Assembly (NCBI RefSeq): GCF_014596945.1 | Contig: NZ_JACVXB010000002.1 | Span: forward strand, 306,172 to 370,171 | DNA length: 64,000 nt | Direction of reading: 5' to 3' | DNA from: Aestuariibaculum sediminum | Lineage (GTDB): Bacteria; Bacteroidota; Bacteroidia; Flavobacteriales; Flavobacteriaceae | Shown: one piece after another, positions 61,578 to 64,000 of the stretch | Position numbering within the stretch: the first letter of the stretch is position 1 | Layout of the letters: each line of letters begins with the position of its first letter | The notes under the pieces: model-generated | Told to the model about the DNA's origin: nothing | The model's input: the letters and a program-made list of their open reading frames with translations, nothing else | Database searches by the model: none | Position numbers and translations under genes: made by a program

Positions 61578-64000
61578 TTATGATTCTGTTGGATTGTTCT
61601 CAGATTTTTGAACATTAATATCAAGTTCCTGAGTTTTCTCATTAAGCTCAATCAAAATGGTATCACCTTCTTCAACTTGCGAAGTTATAATTTCTTCAGC
61701 TAAAGCATCTTCTATATACTTTTGAATAGCACGTTTTAAAGGTCTCGCCCCATATTGCTTATCGAAACCTTTATCGGCTATGTAATCTTTAGCTTTGTCG
61801 CTAAGTTTAAGAATGTACCCTAAATCTTTTATGCGTACTAATAATTTGCTAAGTTCGATATCGATAATTTTATTGATGTCTTCTTTCTCAAGAGCATTAA
61901 ACATAACAACGTCATCTATACGATTTAAAAACTCAGGTGCGAACGATTTTTTAAGTGCGTTTTCAATAACGCTTCTAGCGTTTGCATCTTCTTGCGCTTT
62001 TTGTGACGAGGTTCCAAAACCTATACCAGTACCAAAGTCTTTAAGTTTACGTGCTCCAATATTAGAGGTCATAATAATAATAGTGTTTCTAAAATCGATT
62101 TTACGACCTAAACTATCTGTTAAATAACCATCATCAAGCACTTGTAATAACATGTTAAAAACGTCTGGATGAGCTTTTTCAATTTCATCTAATAGAATAA
62201 CGGCATAAGGCTTACGTCTAACTTTTTCAGTTAATTGCCCACCTTCTTCGTATCCAACATATCCTGGAGGCGCACCTATTAATCTAGAAATAGCGAATTT
62301 TTCCATGTATTCGCTCATATCTATTCTGATTAATGAATCTTCACTGTCAAAAAGCTCACGCGATAATACTTTAGCTAATTGCGTTTTTCCTACCCCTGTT
62401 TGCCCTAAAAATATAAATGAACCAATGGGTTTATTAGGGTCTTTAAGTCCTGCTCGGTTACGCTGAATGGCTTTTACGACTTTAGCAACTGCTTCATCTT
62501 GACCAATTACCTTGCCTTTTATTAAGTTTGGTAATTCTGCTAATTTATTGATTTCGGTTTGAGCAATTCGATTTACAGGAATGCCAGTCATCATAGAAAT
62601 CACATCGGCAACATTTTCTTCACTAACGACTTCGCGGTGTTGCTTGGTGTCTTCTTCCCATTTTTCTTGGGCTATAGATAGTTCTTTTTCAATACGTTTT
62701 TCGTCGTCTCTTAGTTTCGCTGCTTCTTCGTATTTCTGCTTTCTTACGACTGCGTTTTTAGTTTCCTTTATGGCTTCAAGTTGTTTTTCAAGCTCAATAA
62801 TTTGCTTAGGAACTTCTATGTTGGTAATGTGAACACGCGATCCAGCTTCGTCAAGAGCATCAATGGCTTTGTCTGGCAAAAAGCGTTCCGTCATATACCG
62901 GTTAGTTAATTTTACACAAGCTTCAATAGCTTCGGGTGTATAATCAACGTTATGGTGTTCTTCATATTTCGCTTTAATGTTGTTTAAAATTTCAATGGTT
63001 TCAACTACGCTTGTAGGTTCAACAATTACCTTTTGGAAGCGACGTTCTAAAGCGCCATCTTTTTCAATATACTGTCTATACTCGTCTAGCGTTGTAGCTC
63101 CAATACATTGTATTTCTCCTCTGGCTAAAGCTGGTTTAAACATGTTTGAAGCATCTAAACTCCCTGTAGCACCACCGGCGCCAACAATAGTGTGTATTTC
63201 GTCAATAAATAAAATAACATCATCATTTTTTTCAAGCTCGTTCATTACGGCTTTCATGCGTTCTTCGAATTGTCCACGGTATTTTGTGCCGGCAACTAAA
63301 CTTGCTAAATCTAGCGTAACAACACGCTTATTGAAAAGTATTCTGGATACTTTTCGTTTAACAATTCTTAGCGCTAAACCTTCTGCAATAGCAGATTTAC
63401 CAACCCCTGGTTCGCCAATTAATAGGGGGTTATTTTTTTTACGACGACTTAAAATTTGAGACACACGCTCAATTTCTTTTTCTCTTCCTACAACAGGGTC
63501 TAACTTACCTTCTTCGGCTAAAGCTGTTAAATCTCGCCCAAAATTATCTAAAACAGGTGTTTTAGACTTCTTATTGGTTTTCCCAGTAGGAGAATTAAAG
63601 ATGTCTTTTGAAGTATCGTCATCAGAACTCGCATCGTCTTGAAACGATTCTGCTTTTGGCTCTATATAGTCGTTGTCATTTGTAATCATAAACTTAAATT
63701 GTTCTTTAACATTATCATAGTCAATTTTCAGCTTATTTAAAAGCTTAGTAGTTGGGTCGTTTTCATTTCTTAAAATACACAGTAGCAAATGCGCTGTGTT
63801 AATAGAAGAACTTTGAAATAACTTGGCTTCTAAAAACGTTGTTTTTAGGGCGCGTTCGGCTTGTCTGGTAAGGTGCAAGTTCTTTTTTTGGTTTGAGGCT
63901 GCTGTAATATTAGGGTTTGCAGGACTTAATATTTCGACCTTGCGCCTTAAATGGTTTAAATCGATATCTAAAGCATTTAAAATATTTATAGCCTTGCCAT
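61578..64000 (-). CDS. clpC: ATP-dependent Clp protease ATP-binding subunit ClpC (partial at the right edge)
   Basis: The open frame continues past position 63878 to the window edge; a TTG there (before HLTRQAER) is not the true start, since the 40 upstream codons read GKAINILNALDIDLNHLRRK... as in flavobacterial ClpC. About 807 residues are visible, lacking perhaps the first 40. Order: Clp_N repeats, AAA+ domain 1 (GEPGVGKSAIAEG, FIDEIHTIVGAGG), a central coiled region with a UVR-type motif (EEAAKLRDDEKRIEKEL), AAA+ domain 2 (GQTGVGKTQLAKVL, LLDEIEKAHPDVF) and the ClpB-D2 small domain. It unfolds substrates for ClpP; no clpP or mcsB nearby. Confidence 0.97.
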   Translation of the reverse strand, partial: GKAINILNALDIDLNHLRRKVEILSPANPNITAASNQKKNLHLTRQAERALKTTFLEAKLFQSSSINTAHLLLCILRNENDPTTKLLNKLKIDYDNVKEQFKFMITNDNDYIEPKAESFQDDASSDDDTSKDIFNSPTGKTNKKSKTPVLDNFGRDLTALAEEGKLDPVVGREKEIERVSQILSRRKKNNPLLIGEPGVGKSAIAEGLALRIVKRKVSRILFNKRVVTLDLASLVAGTKYRGQFEERMKAVMNELEKNDDVILFIDEIHTIVGAGGATGSLDASNMFKPALARGEIQCIGATTLDEYRQYIEKDGALERRFQKVIVEPTSVVETIEILNNIKAKYEEHHNVDYTPEAIEACVKLTNRYMTERFLPDKAIDALDEAGSRVHITNIEVPKQIIELEKQLEAIKETKNAVVRKQKYEEAAKLRDDEKRIEKELSIAQEKWEEDTKQHREVVSEENVADVISMMTGIPVNRIAQTEINKLAELPNLIKGKVIGQDEAVAKVVKAIQRNRAGLKDPNKPIGSFIFLGQTGVGKTQLAKVLSRELFDSEDSLIRIDMSEYMEKFAISRLIGAPPGYVGYEEGGQLTEKVRRKPYAVILLDEIEKAHPDVFNMLLQVLDDGYLTDSLGRKIDFRNTIIIMTSNIGARKLKDFGTGIGFGTSSQKAQEDANARSVIENALKKSFAPEFLNRIDDVVMFNALEKEDINKIIDIELSKLLVRIKDLGYILKLSDKAKDYIADKGFDKQYGARPLKRAIQKYIEDALAEEIITSQVEEGDTILIELNEKTQELDINVQKSENNPTES

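Overview
The window reads as chromosomal DNA of a gliding marine-type member of the Bacteroidetes, most likely Flavobacteriaceae. The support is: AT-rich sequence, -7 promoter boxes of the TAnnTTTG type, few Shine-Dalgarno sequences, a complete sprC-sprD-sprB-sprF type gliding/type IX secretion (T9SS) locus, many signal peptides ending in A/S/G|Q, and flavobacterial-looking housekeeping proteins (NhaC, YbiT-like ABC-F, ClpC, MetE, DnaK). The species is not identifiable from the sequence alone.

Layout. 1-3292 (minus): a large secreted FG-GAP repeat protein, broken by one in-frame TAA and running off the left edge through six 79-residue repeats, three of which are tandemly duplicated without a visible mismatch. 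3775-7923 (minus): a thioredoxin/peroxiredoxin operon, an NhaC antiporter and a Cys/Met-metabolism PLP enzyme divergent from an Lrp regulator. 8634-10660 (plus): an exported protein, a seven-helix membrane protein and a histidine kinase with no regulator beside it. 10657-17487 (mostly minus): RluA synthase, panB, a GH28 lipoprotein, an NTF2-like protein, serine dehydratase, a collagen-like lipoprotein and an outer-membrane beta-barrel. 17720-19627: dnaK. 19893-41159 (plus): two exported proteins of unknown function followed by the gliding adhesin locus, including a 4602-residue SprB-type adhesin. 41311-49732: MFS transporter, glutaminyl cyclase, SRP RNA, SDR, a TlpA-like lipoprotein without the redox cysteines, an ABC-F ATPase, a TM2 protein and aroQ. 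49843-58514: lpdA, type II NADH dehydrogenase, a LytS/LytTR two-component pair divergent from a MotA/TolQ-like protein, a decayed DUF1572 gene, msrB, an M48 lipoprotein peptidase and a UMF1 transporter. 58577-64000: metE divergent from a second Lrp regulator, then clpC running off the right edge.

How the genes fit together. The SprB locus is the centrepiece: SprB and SprC carry the gliding-associated C-terminal domain used as a T9SS signal, SprF and the N-terminal part of SprD are PorP/SprF-type outer-membrane proteins, and SprD adds a long charged helix and a SPOR-like end that could reach peptidoglycan. The glutaminyl cyclase gene 1.3 kb downstream fits the Bacteroidetes 'Q-rule', because nine signal peptides in this window leave Gln at the predicted mature N-terminus. 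Two paralogous Lrp regulators, each divergent from a sulfur-amino-acid gene (metE; the PLP lyase), suggest paired control of methionine synthesis and breakdown. No prophage, insertion sequence, CRISPR array or tRNA was recognised. Most genes are ordinary flavobacterial chromosome; the unusual points are in protein architecture and gene decay rather than a mobile island.
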